From 4484-232 sp964486555 (GTDB taxonomy: Bacteria; Thermotogota; Thermotogae; Thermotogales; Thermotogaceae), in the NCBI GenBank assembly GCA_964486555.1, contig CAZANP010000007.1:1-51610 (forward strand): a DNA stretch of 51,610 nucleotides, in the 5' to 3' direction. Both the position numbers and the translations under genes were made by a program. Position 1 is the stretch's first letter. Each line of letters starts with the position of its first letter. A model generated the notes under the pieces. It searched no databases, was not told the DNA's origin, and was given only the letters and a program-made list of their open reading frames with translations. Positions 1-7,938 of the stretch are shown piece after piece.

Positions 1-1574
1 TGGATACTTACATATTGAAAGGTGAAGGTATCGAGGTTTACGAACCAAGATTCACTTACCACGGATTCAGATACGTTGAGATAACAGGATACCCTGGAGT
101 TCCATCTCTCGAAAGTGTTGAGGGATGTTTCGTTCACACCGATGTCAAAAAAGTGGGAGACTTTTACTGCTCAAACGAGATGATAAATAAGATACATCAA
201 AACGTCGTGTGGGGTCAACTCTGCAATCTGATGAGCATACCCACGGATTGTCCTCAAAGAAGCGAGAGAATGGGTTGGATGGGTGATGCTCAACTCTCAG
301 CGGAAGAAGCCATTCACAACTTCGATATGGCGCAATTTTACACGAAGTACTTGATGGATATGAAACTATCGCAGAAGGAAGATGGGAGTTTATCCGATGT
401 CGTTCCACCCTATTGGTCTTTTTATCCAGCCGATCCTGCCTGGGGAACTGCTTACATAACCATAGCGTGGTATATGTACATTTACTACAAAGATACAAGA
501 GTTCTCGAAGAGCACTATGAAAACATGTTGAGATACGTTGAATTTTTGAGGAAAAACTCTCGAGATGGAATAATCGAAAATCTGGGAAAATACGGTGATT
601 GGTGCCCTCCAGGATCGATCTTTCCGAAGAGAACACCTGTTGAATTCACGGCAACTTGGTACTATTACCACGATGTCTTGATTCTCTCTGAAATAGCGAA
701 GGTCTTGGGAAGAGATGAAGATCATCGAAAATACAGGGAGTTAGCGGATAGTATAAAAGAATCTTTCAACGAAAGGTTTTTGAGAAAAAAGTATGTTGAA
801 CAGGTGAAAAGTGATGTGTATTTCTACGAAGGAACAAAGTTAAGCCCGGTAGATTCCACGCCAACGAGTCAAACGTGCAACACACTTCCGCTGTATCTCA
901 GGATGGCTCCTGATGATGTCCTGGCGAAGGTTTTTGGGGTCTTGGTGAGATTGATGGAGACAGAGCACGATTCCCACCTCGACACAGGTATAGTAGGAAC
1001 AAGATATATATTCGACGTTCTCACCGAATATGGAAGGCCAGATATGGCTTACAGAGTTATAACCAGGGAAAGTTATCCAGGGTTTGGTTACATGATTAAG
1101 GAAGGAGCGACCACTCTGTGGGAAAGATGGGAAAAACTAGAAGGAAGCGGTATGAACTCACACAATCACATAATGTTCGGAAGCGTTGACACGTGGTTCT
1201 ACAGAACCCTAGGGGGAATAGCACTCCTCGATCCTGGATGGGGAAGATTCAGAGTAAAACCCTTTGTTCCAGATGATATGAAGTTCGTGAAAGTAAGGTT
1301 GAACACCGTAAGGGGAGAAATCAGCGTGTCGTGGGAGAAAAATGAAGGATATTTCAGAATATCGGTACACGTTCCCTGCAATACAACTGCTGAGATTTAT
1401 ATTCCAATTTTTGGAAGATGGTACAAAATCAAGGAAGGAGGGAAAAAGCTGATAGAAAATGGTGAGGCTGAGGTTAGATCGGATGTGAGTTTTGTGAAAA
1501 TCGAGAATGATTACGCTGTGTTCAACGTGGGATCGGGTTGGTACGATTTCGTTGAAGAATACGAGTCATCATAA
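1..1574 (+). CDS. Alpha-L-rhamnosidase, GH78 family (5' truncated by window edge)
   Basis: This is the C-terminal part of an inverting glycosidase that removes terminal alpha-L-rhamnose from plant or microbial polysaccharides and glycosides. The frame is open to the left edge, where residues DTYILKGEG continue in frame, so the first TTG at 15 is not a real start. About 520 residues are visible, against 750-950 for the family. The GH78 barrel signature TDCPQRSERMGWMGD, rich in the family's essential acidic residues, lies near residues 75-92. GATTLWERWE and HNHIMFGSVDTWFYRTLGGI follow, as expected for the (alpha/alpha)6 barrel, and the end looks like the C-terminal beta-sandwich. No signal peptide can be judged. 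The gene converges on the radical SAM gene and the stop codons overlap. Family assignment is firm; substrate is inferred from the family. Confidence 0.9.
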   Translation, partial: DTYILKGEGIEVYEPRFTYHGFRYVEITGYPGVPSLESVEGCFVHTDVKKVGDFYCSNEMINKIHQNVVWGQLCNLMSIPTDCPQRSERMGWMGDAQLSAEEAIHNFDMAQFYTKYLMDMKLSQKEDGSLSDVVPPYWSFYPADPAWGTAYITIAWYMYIYYKDTRVLEEHYENMLRYVEFLRKNSRDGIIENLGKYGDWCPPGSIFPKRTPVEFTATWYYYHDVLILSEIAKVLGRDEDHRKYRELADSIKESFNERFLRKKYVEQVKSDVYFYEGTKLSPVDSTPTSQTCNTLPLYLRMAPDDVLAKVFGVLVRLMETEHDSHLDTGIVGTRYIFDVLTEYGRPDMAYRVITRESYPGFGYMIKEGATTLWERWEKLEGSGMNSHNHIMFGSVDTWFYRTLGGIALLDPGWGRFRVKPFVPDDMKFVKVRLNTVRGEISVSWEKNEGYFRISVHVPCNTTAEIYIPIFGRWYKIKEGGKKLIENGEAEVRSDVSFVKIENDYAVFNVGSGWYDFVEEYESS

Positions 1575-3215
1575 GGTAATTCCAAGATCCTTCAAATGAC
1601 TGGTTAAATTTGACCCTAAAACTTTTTCTACATCTTTCCAATCTTTAAATGGCCTTTCGAGGATGATCTTTCTCGAAAGGTTTTTACCTATTCCAGGTAT
1701 CATCTCAAGTTCCTCGACTGTCATGGAATTGATGGAAGCAGGATACCTAATGCCTGTAATCGATCTTCTCCCGTGATTCACTATGAGAACATCGACAGGT
1801 TTTTCAAAGCTTCCTGGAAAACCAATGAGAATTGGATAAGTTCCAAGCTGCCTTCCGAAAGTCAATTTTCCCTTTTTATATTCGGGTATAACCCTTTTTA
1901 AAACCGTTCCAACTGGAAAAACTTTTTTGAGCATAGGCCTGTCGATCTCCTCTCGTATTTTCTCTCTCCACTTTTTGAAGAGAGATTTGTTCATCCTGAA
2001 TCGCCTCATACTGTAGTATCTGTGAAGAGGTGTCCCAGGAAAGATCATCACCTGGCGTATGTTTATCCTCCTCACAAGATAACCCTTATCCAAAATTTTC
2101 TTAAGGTACTCGTAGTTTTTTCTATATGTTTCCGAACTTTCCCCTACCAAACCGTAAAGAAGATTTATACCCGGTAGGATCTTCGGAACTCCATTTACTC
2201 GAACACCACCGATCTCGTTCACAATTCTCACAGCTTCCAAAACGTCCTCTGGAGAAGATCCTATGTTGTTTCTTTTGAGAACCTTCTCGTCAAAACTTTC
2301 AACGCCAAAAGAGAGTATATCCCCTTCGGTGTTGTATCTGACTATAGTCTCCAATATCTTCACTGTTTCTCTTCTATACTCGATCATATAAGAGGGATTG
2401 GCGTTATCGTTGTGAATGATGGCATCTGGTGCAATTTTTCGAGCTTCCGAAAAGAGTTCTTCTAGAACTGATGGACAGGGCTTCCAATGGTTCCAATCAG
2501 AGCCGTAAGCAAAGATATTAGCGGTCCTTCCAAACCTGAAAGCTCTGCATCCCTCTTTGTACAGCTCTTTCATCTCTCTCAGCACACCCTTGACACTCCT
2601 TGACTTCAACCTTCCATGCAGAACAGGTTCCGTGCAGAAAGAACAATATGAGGATCTCTCACATCCTTTGGATAGTTCCATCTCGCATATGATGAATGGA
2701 AATTTCGGGTGTTTTCTCACAACCTCTGCACCTAAATGGGCTATTTCATCGATGAGATTGTAATCACTCCTTTTGTTCTCATCGGGCTCACCTTCGAAGA
2801 AACTTTCCAAAAAAGCTTCAACATCTCCTCTCACCAGGAAATCCGCTTCTAGACCTTTCAAGATCTCAGCGAAAGAACCTCCTCTCATGGTATAGGCGAG
2901 GGTAACAGGGCCTGCAAGAATCCTGAGAGGTTTTTCGTTCGACCTGAAGATCCTCACAATCTCTCCAGGAGTGATCGGTGTTCCACCAACGTAATGGCCT
3001 GGCACCGTGAGGCCACATATCAGAAGAAGCAAGTCGTAGTTGTTGAAGGATTCCCAGAGGTTCTCTCTTCTTATGGTGTCTATGGTGAAATAATCGTAAG
3101 CCACACCCCATTTTCTGAAAACCCCAGCTGAATACCTAACGCACGGGCTGATGTACGGGGGAACACCAAGAAGAGCCGGTTCATCCACGTACCCATCAAT
3201 TATTACCGCTTTCAT
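1569..3215 (-). CDS. Radical SAM protein with C-terminal helix-hairpin-helix (COG1031-like)
   Basis: Predicted radical SAM enzyme of 548 residues; the reaction is unknown. Residues 1-170 resemble the Rossmann-like N-terminal part of B12-binding-type radical SAM proteins. The cluster motif is CERSSYCSFC with cysteines at about 185, 191 and 194. That is CX5CX2C, not the canonical CX3CX2C. The barrel continues with VESFDEKVLKRNN and a TPLHRYY segment typical of MiaB/Elp3-type folds. Residues about 500-547 (VEELEMIPGIGKNLSRKIIL) form a helix-hairpin-helix, suggesting nucleic-acid contact. This architecture fits the archaeal/Thermotoga family described as radical SAM with C-terminal HhH. The ATG overlaps the stop of the RseB-like gene (ATGA), so it is probably the last gene of the sigma-factor operon. 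Function is not known to me. Confidence 0.85.
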   Translation of the reverse strand: MKAVIIDGYVDEPALLGVPPYISPCVRYSAGVFRKWGVAYDYFTIDTIRRENLWESFNNYDLLLLICGLTVPGHYVGGTPITPGEIVRIFRSNEKPLRILAGPVTLAYTMRGGSFAEILKGLEADFLVRGDVEAFLESFFEGEPDENKRSDYNLIDEIAHLGAEVVRKHPKFPFIICEMELSKGCERSSYCSFCTEPVLHGRLKSRSVKGVLREMKELYKEGCRAFRFGRTANIFAYGSDWNHWKPCPSVLEELFSEARKIAPDAIIHNDNANPSYMIEYRRETVKILETIVRYNTEGDILSFGVESFDEKVLKRNNIGSSPEDVLEAVRIVNEIGGVRVNGVPKILPGINLLYGLVGESSETYRKNYEYLKKILDKGYLVRRINIRQVMIFPGTPLHRYYSMRRFRMNKSLFKKWREKIREEIDRPMLKKVFPVGTVLKRVIPEYKKGKLTFGRQLGTYPILIGFPGSFEKPVDVLIVNHGRRSITGIRYPASINSMTVEELEMIPGIGKNLSRKIILERPFKDWKDVEKVLGSNLTSHLKDLGITL

Positions 3216-3979
3216 TTGTGAATGATCTCCTTTATCGTCTCCAAAGTCTTTTCATCTGTCACAATGAAGAGTTTCATGTTGTTGAGTTCTATAGTCAGGG
3301 TTCCTGTGGAAGGAGGAGTTGTTCCAAAGCATATCCTTACCTTCGCACCGTTCTTCATGATACCGTAAATCTCCATGTTACCTTTGTAATTCTGGATCCG
3401 AAAGAATCTGAAATTTTGAAGAAGGGCCATTAAAGGTTTGGGAAGGTATATCTCGGACTCGTCAAGGGAAAGTTTGCTCAGGATCTCATCTGGAGGTTTA
3501 TCTATAGGCTCTCTGTACTCGAATATCAGTTCACTCACGGTTCCCATGTAATCTCTCTTTATCTTTATGGGGATACCCGTTTTATCCAGGAATATCAGAT
3601 ACTTACCATTCTTTTCAAAACTTATTTCGTAATACTCTCCTTTGTTCACCACAGTGTACTTTGCTTTCTCGATATCCCTCAAGGCTAGATCTTCAAGATC
3701 AAGAATCTCGAGGGGAGATCTTCTGAGATTGTAAGCTTCCCCGAGATAACACTTTCCATTCGTTCTGAACCAGATCACACTGCTTGGAGCCAGAACGAAA
3801 ACGAGCTTGTTTCCCATCCATTTGTATATCTCTTCGAGTCTGACACGTGATGATATTCCGGTTTCTATCAGGACTCTTCTTGAATGATAAGATACCCTTT
3901 TCCACAGATCCACGATGTTCTCTGCAAAAAGATGAAGGAGTAACAGGGTTACGATCGTAACCATGAGGGTTTTCTTCAT
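3212..3979 (-). CDS. RseB/LolA-like periplasmic protein of the sigma operon
   Basis: Secreted or membrane-anchored protein of 255 residues with a clear N-terminal signal sequence (MKKTLMVTIVTLLLLHLFA). The rest is beta-rich and alternates charged and hydrophobic residues, in the style of the LolA/LolB/RseB half-barrel fold. RseB-type proteins bind lipids or mislocalised envelope components and control cleavage of the anti-sigma factor. The gene lies 9 bases after the anti-sigma gene, so by position it is the best candidate for the periplasmic sensor of this ECF system. No lipobox cysteine follows the signal. The fold call rests on context and general pattern rather than a diagnostic motif, so an unrelated secreted protein remains possible. 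Confidence 0.6.
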   Translation of the reverse strand: MKKTLMVTIVTLLLLHLFAENIVDLWKRVSYHSRRVLIETGISSRVRLEEIYKWMGNKLVFVLAPSSVIWFRTNGKCYLGEAYNLRRSPLEILDLEDLALRDIEKAKYTVVNKGEYYEISFEKNGKYLIFLDKTGIPIKIKRDYMGTVSELIFEYREPIDKPPDEILSKLSLDESEIYLPKPLMALLQNFRFFRIQNYKGNMEIYGIMKNGAKVRICFGTTPPSTGTLTIELNNMKLFIVTDEKTLETIKEIIHK

Positions 3980-3988
3980 ATTCTCACC

Positions 3989-4393
3989 TCAGAAACCATC
4001 GCTTACGAGTTCTATCGTTTTCAAAACTTCCACAAGATCGTTAGGAAACGAAACAACACTCCCTTCATTCAATTTAACCTCGTTGGGAATTCTTGTAATT
4101 GAGGAGGAAGGATTGGGGGATGTGGTGAAAAAGAACTGAAAAAATAGTATCAAAAAGAGAGCGGTTATCCCAGCTGTGGAGAAAACGAGTATCGGCAACT
4201 TCTTTCTTTTCTCTATCTTCTTTAGTATTTTATCTTTCAGGTTATCACTCGGTCTGTAATCTAACTTCATGGAATAAACCTCTATTATCCTTTTGTAGAT
4301 CGTCAGTTCATTTTTCAGATTTTCATCGCTTTCGTCGATCTTCTCTTCACCATCAAGTATTCTGTTGAGACGATCGTTCCACACTCTTCTCAC
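3989..4393 (-). CDS. Membrane anti-sigma factor, RseA-like
   Basis: Single-span membrane protein of 134 residues. An acidic N-terminal cytoplasmic region of about 65 residues, presumably the sigma-binding part, is followed by a basic stretch (KIEKRKK), one transmembrane helix at about residues 70-90 (LPILVFSTAGITALFLILFF) and a short periplasmic tail of about 40 residues. It has no cysteine, so it is not a zinc (ZAS-type) anti-sigma factor. The start overlaps the end of the sigma gene by 41 bases, which suggests translational coupling. The assignment rests on topology and gene order (sigma, anti-sigma, RseB-like protein); sequence similarity to RseA was not visible directly. Confidence 0.7.
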   Translation of the reverse strand: MRRVWNDRLNRILDGEEKIDESDENLKNELTIYKRIIEVYSMKLDYRPSDNLKDKILKKIEKRKKLPILVFSTAGITALFLILFFQFFFTTSPNPSSSITRIPNEVKLNEGSVVSFPNDLVEVLKTIELVSDGF

Positions 4394-4937
4394 CTTCTTC
4401 TAATATTTCCCTCAGTCTTTTCCTTGCGTAATGCAACCTGCTTTTCACCGTTCCCAGAGGTTTTCCCATTATCTTCGAAATCTCCTCATAACTCAACTCA
4501 TCTATATCCCTGAGTTTTATCAAAAGTCTATCTTCAGGTGATAACCTTTCTATGGCCTTCAAAACCTTTTCAATTGTGATCTCGTTGAAGGTATCTCTGA
4601 AAACATCTTCATGAGCTTTCGGTTGGTAGTAGGGTCCTTCCTCGCTTTCGGAAAAATCTGTTAGAATCTCTCTCCTTTTCTTATATTTCATCAGCATATC
4701 CTTACAAACGTTAACGGTTATTCTGTAGATCCATGTGGAAAGCTGGGAGTCTCCACGAAACTTCTTTATTCCCTTAAAAATCCTTATCATAACTTCTTGA
4801 ACCACATCGTCTACATCGTCGGCTCCTAAGAAACTCTTTGCGACACTTCCTATCCTCGGAGCGTATTCGCTGTAAAGCTTTTCGTATGCCCATTTTTCGC
4901 CGCGTTTAAGAGCTTCAACTAGTTGCTTTTCGTTCAT
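4353..4937 (-). CDS. rpoE: ECF-subfamily RNA polymerase sigma factor (sigma-E type)
   Basis: Extracytoplasmic-function sigma factor of 194 residues. Region 2 is seen in DVDDVVQEVMIRIFKGIKKF followed by GDSQLSTWIYRITVNVCKD (about residues 40-90). Region 4 is the helix-turn-helix LSYEEISKIMGKPLGTVKSRLHYARKRL at about residues 145-180. Regions 1 and 3 are absent, as expected for ECF factors. It heads an operon with a membrane anti-sigma factor and an RseB-like protein, so it probably answers envelope stress. A strong AAGGAGG site precedes the ATG. A GAAC/GTC-type sequence at 4953-4979 could be its own autoregulated promoter. T. maritima has one such ECF factor at an equivalent place, to my recollection. 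Confidence 0.93.
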   Translation of the reverse strand: MNEKQLVEALKRGEKWAYEKLYSEYAPRIGSVAKSFLGADDVDDVVQEVMIRIFKGIKKFRGDSQLSTWIYRITVNVCKDMLMKYKKRREILTDFSESEEGPYYQPKAHEDVFRDTFNEITIEKVLKAIERLSPEDRLLIKLRDIDELSYEEISKIMGKPLGTVKSRLHYARKRLREILEEGEKSVERSSQQNT

Positions 4938-4952
4938 TCTCCTCCTCCTTAA

Positions 4953-4979
4953 TTTGACTCATATTTTAGAAAGTGGTTC
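4953..4979 (-). promoter_or_regulatory. Possible ECF-type autoregulatory promoter
   Basis: Reading the minus strand, GAACCA (4979-4974) is followed after 15 bases by GTCAAA (4958-4953). This resembles the GAACTT-N15/16-GTC pattern recognised by sigma-E type factors. The start of transcription would fall about 10 bases before the sigma gene, giving a very short leader that still includes the AAGGAGG ribosome site. The match is partial, and read-through from the upstream racemase gene is an alternative. Confidence 0.3.
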
Positions 4980-4995
4980 ATGAAAAATACTACCA

Positions 4996-6060
4996 CTACA
5001 CGTAGATCTTCTCAACATGCGGTGAAGTCATCGCCCTTAAAAGAGCCCCGTAAGATAACTTGAATTCCATTATATCTCCCGGTTTGTAATCATCATCGGA
5101 TTCCGTTATGTCAACGATCGTATGGTCACTTGATGCATGAAGTACTTCCAATTTTTCATCTATAGGGTGCAATCCCATGGGATCTATATCTTGCTCTCCA
5201 ATCGCCAATATCGCTCTCCTTCTCCATCCTTTATCTTCAAAATGTTTTTTTCTTCCAAAAGCATCGAACCCTATCTCACCAACGGGGACTGAGGGTTTCG
5301 TTTTGACTTCAACAACTTCAGCCTCTAAAATTACAGTCTCGTCACTGAGCCATGGTATCTTCCTTCCACCAGTTGCGTCCGTTCCCAGGACTATGGCTTC
5401 TCCTATCCTCAATTGATTTATACCGTCAGGGATCGTTCCATCTTCTAAAAGCTTCAAAGTTACGGTACTGCCTCCCGATACGATTTCGATACGTCTTTTG
5501 ATTCTCTTCTCCACAGCTTCCTTTATCTCAACGAGTTTCTGCATGTTTTCAATCGTGGGAAGTACTCCCCCGTAGCAACCAAGATTGGTACCAATTCCTA
5601 CGAGGTTGATGTTCTTTTTGTGTGTAACTTTCGATATTTCATTCACAGCTTCTTCGTACCAGACACCTTCTCTCAAATCTCCAAGGTCAACCATGTATAT
5701 TACATTCACTGTTCTGCCCACAAGTTCAGCAACTTCATCCAGTTTATCCACCACGGAGTTTTCGGAAACCAGAACGTAATCAACCAATTTTATAACTTCT
5801 TTGAGCTCACTGATCATGGGAATCCTCAAAAGCATAAATGGTCCTTCTATACCTTCTTTCAACAATCTCTTTATATTCTGAATTCTCGATTCACCCAAAA
5901 CCTCTATGCCTGCTTTTTTCATACATTCTGCCACATTGGGATCACCTAGACTCACTTTTGTAACTCCAACAATCTCTATGCCAAATCTTTTCCCTATTTC
6001 TACAACTTTTCTTGCATTTTCTTTTATTTCTTTTCTGTTTATAACGAGCCTGGGATACAA
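4996..6060 (-). CDS. PLP-dependent amino-acid racemase (alanine/ornithine/lysine racemase family, fold type III)
   Basis: Racemase with an alanine-racemase-like TIM-barrel N-terminal domain. The PLP-binding lysine is in VGVTKVSLGDP, about residue 35 from the chosen start. Typical family segments follow: VLGESRIQNI, YMVDLGDLREGV, GIGTNLGCYGG, VSGGSTVT and LRIGEAIVLGTDATGG. A C-terminal extension of about 100 residues fits the ornithine/lysine-type racemases rather than short YggS proteins. The longest frame begins with GTG at 6069, but that codon overlaps the GGGAGGTG ribosome site. TTG at 6060 has proper spacing, so I use it. Thermotoga peptidoglycan contains D-lysine, and I recall the T. maritima homologue being linked to its formation. 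Substrate is therefore inferred, not seen. Confidence 0.85.
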   Translation of the reverse strand: MYPRLVINRKEIKENARKVVEIGKRFGIEIVGVTKVSLGDPNVAECMKKAGIEVLGESRIQNIKRLLKEGIEGPFMLLRIPMISELKEVIKLVDYVLVSENSVVDKLDEVAELVGRTVNVIYMVDLGDLREGVWYEEAVNEISKVTHKKNINLVGIGTNLGCYGGVLPTIENMQKLVEIKEAVEKRIKRRIEIVSGGSTVTLKLLEDGTIPDGINQLRIGEAIVLGTDATGGRKIPWLSDETVILEAEVVEVKTKPSVPVGEIGFDAFGRKKHFEDKGWRRRAILAIGEQDIDPMGLHPIDEKLEVLHASSDHTIVDITESDDDYKPGDIMEFKLSYGALLRAMTSPHVEKIYV

Positions 6061-6082
6061 TGCTGTCACCTCCCAGTGAAAG

Positions 6083-6090
6083 AGTATAAT
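6083..6090. promoter_or_regulatory. Overlapping divergent -10 elements between racemase and punA
   Basis: The region between the divergent racemase and punA genes is only about 60 bases. TATAAT lies at 6085-6090 on the plus strand, and its reverse side reads TATACT at 6088-6083 on the minus strand with TTGTTA 15 bases upstream. Both transcripts could start from this shared AT-rich core. No good plus-strand -35 hexamer is visible. Confidence 0.4.
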
Positions 6091-6121
6091 AGTTTTGATG
6101 ATCTAACAAGGAGGGATCCAT

Positions 6122-6928
6122 TTGACTCTCGAGGAGTTGAAAAATGCAAAGGATTTCTTAACGGATCAGCTGAAATCGTTCAAACCGGAAGTTCTGGTTG
6201 TTCTGGGATCGGGTTTGGGATTTTTGAGTGAGAAAGTTTCCTCCCCACTGATAGTCGATTATAAAGATATACCAGATTTCCCCACAACAACGGTGGAAGG
6301 ACATGAGGGAAAGTTAGTGTTTGGAGAGCTCTTTGGAAGAAGAGTGATGATCATGAAAGGGAGATTCCATTATTACGAAGGTCATCAGATCGATAGGGTG
6401 ACGTTCCCGATATATCTGGCCTGGGCTGTGGGGGTGAAACGTCTTCTTCTAACGAACGCAGCAGGAGGAATAAACAGAATGTACAAACCAGGTGATATCG
6501 TGGCTGTACGAGATATCATAAACTTCATGTTTACAAATCCTTTGAGAGGAAGAAACGATGAGCGAATAGGCCCGCGGTTCCCCGATATGTCATCACCTGT
6601 GGATAGAGAATGGCTTGAAGAACTTTTGAAAGTGAAACCTTTGAAAACAGGTGTCTACATTGCGGTCATGGGACCTAGTTACGAGACACCATCGGAGATA
6701 AAAATGTTTGAAAAACTTGGAGCGGATCTTGTGGGAATGTCAACAGTCCCGGAAGTTATAGCAGCAAAACACTGTGGTATGAAAGTGTTGATCTTATCGT
6801 GTGTTTCCAACATGGCGGCTGGTATATTAAAAACACCTCTATCGCACGAAGAGGTGATAAAAGTTACCAAGATGGTAAAAGATAAATTCGCGTCCATAGT
6901 TCAAGTAGCTTTGGAGGTGATGAAATGA
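6122..6928 (+). CDS. punA: Purine nucleoside phosphorylase (trimeric type)
   Basis: Enzyme of purine salvage: purine (deoxy)ribonucleoside plus phosphate gives free base plus (deoxy)ribose 1-phosphate. It has 268 residues, the usual length. Family motifs in order: VLGSGLGFL near the N-terminus (phosphate loop), VEGHEGKLVFG, GRFHYYEGH, LTNAAGGINRMYKPGDIV, VMGPSYETPSEIKMF and GADLVGMSTVPEV. A late LSCVSNMAAG segment carries the Asn typical of enzymes that prefer 6-oxopurines such as inosine and guanosine. Start is TTG at 6122, five bases after AAGGAGGGA. The next gene begins inside its stop codon (ATGA). Confidence 0.95.
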   Translation: MTLEELKNAKDFLTDQLKSFKPEVLVVLGSGLGFLSEKVSSPLIVDYKDIPDFPTTTVEGHEGKLVFGELFGRRVMIMKGRFHYYEGHQIDRVTFPIYLAWAVGVKRLLLTNAAGGINRMYKPGDIVAVRDIINFMFTNPLRGRNDERIGPRFPDMSSPVDREWLEELLKVKPLKTGVYIAVMGPSYETPSEIKMFEKLGADLVGMSTVPEVIAAKHCGMKVLILSCVSNMAAGILKTPLSHEEVIKVTKMVKDKFASIVQVALEVMK

Positions 6929-7938
6929 AACACTTGATGAGGATAGTATCTGAAATAGAAAAAGTTGAGAAGATACTGGTTCTCGGTCATGTAATGCCAG
7001 ATGGAGACGATGTGAGTTCTGTCCTGAGCTTGGTGATAGGTTTAGAAAGGATTGGGAAAACGGTAAAAGGATCGATCGACTACACGATCCCCTGGTTCTT
7101 TTACGAACTCGAAGAAGTCAAAAGGATCGAACCGTATGAGTCTTTAACAGATTATGAGCCTGATCTAATCGTCGTTGTCGACTCATCATCTCCTGAAAGG
7201 GTGGGTAGATTCTTACCTCTGCTATCTAGGAAAAGGACCTGTGTGATCGATCACCATGTGACCAATACTTACTTTGGAAATGTGAATTGGGTTGATCCAA
7301 CTTTCGCATCAGCTGCTCAAATGATTTATAGGTTGAACATGGAACTCGGGGTTCCTTACGATGAAAAATTGGCAACGATCAATTATATGGGTATAGCGAC
7401 TGATACGGGTTTCTTCAGATTTTCGAACACTGACTCGCGTGTTTTTAGAGACGTTTATGAACTGGTAAAGCTAGGGGCGGATCCACACTTTGTATCTAAA
7501 ATGATACTTGAAAACAGAAGGGTAGAACAATTCAGACTTTTTGCAGAAGTTTTAGATAAGATGGAGTTGGATCTAGATGGGAAACTCGTCTACTCCTATA
7601 TAACTTATGAAATGTATAAAAAATACAACTGCACGGACGAAGATAGTAGTGGATTTGTCGGAGAATTGAGGTCGATAAGGGGTGTGGAGACTGCTATCCT
7701 GTTCATGGAATATCCCAAGGGAAAAATTCATGTCAGCTTTAGATCTAAGGATTGGTTCAACGTGAGTGAAGTTGCATCGAAGCTCGGGGGAGGTGGACAT
7801 CCAAGAGCCGCTGGTGCAACATTTGAAAATGCGGATATTTTTGAAATAATTAAAGAGGTGATTCCTCTTACGGTTTCCTTGATGGCAGGTGGGCAAAGTG
7901 GAATTAGTGAGACTTTTAAGGAAGACCTACATAGGTGA
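6925..7938 (+). CDS. DHH-family phosphoesterase, NrnA/PAP-phosphatase type
   Basis: Predicted manganese-dependent phosphoesterase of 337 residues. Relatives degrade nano-RNA (2-5 nt) or dephosphorylate pAp, and some hydrolyse cyclic di-AMP or pApA. The N-terminal metal motif is GHVMPDGDD, then VVVDSSSPERVG, the DHH motif in VIDHHVTN, and ATDTGFFRFSNT. The DHHA1 domain ends in FNVSEVASKLGGGGHPRAAGATFE, where the GGGH loop binds nucleic acid or nucleotide. There is no DRTGG, CBS or membrane part, so it is the stand-alone NrnA/RecJ-like form. It shares the ATGA overlap with punA, and the following signalling gene starts about 50 bases before its stop. Exact substrate cannot be read from the sequence. 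Confidence 0.9.
   Translation: MKHLMRIVSEIEKVEKILVLGHVMPDGDDVSSVLSLVIGLERIGKTVKGSIDYTIPWFFYELEEVKRIEPYESLTDYEPDLIVVVDSSSPERVGRFLPLLSRKRTCVIDHHVTNTYFGNVNWVDPTFASAAQMIYRLNMELGVPYDEKLATINYMGIATDTGFFRFSNTDSRVFRDVYELVKLGADPHFVSKMILENRRVEQFRLFAEVLDKMELDLDGKLVYSYITYEMYKKYNCTDEDSSGFVGELRSIRGVETAILFMEYPKGKIHVSFRSKDWFNVSEVASKLGGGGHPRAAGATFENADIFEIIKEVIPLTVSLMAGGQSGISETFKEDLHR

Noticed and set aside
145..636. Open frame of 163 codons on the minus strand
   Set aside because: It lies opposite the well-supported GH78 gene, has no domain signature and no ribosome site.
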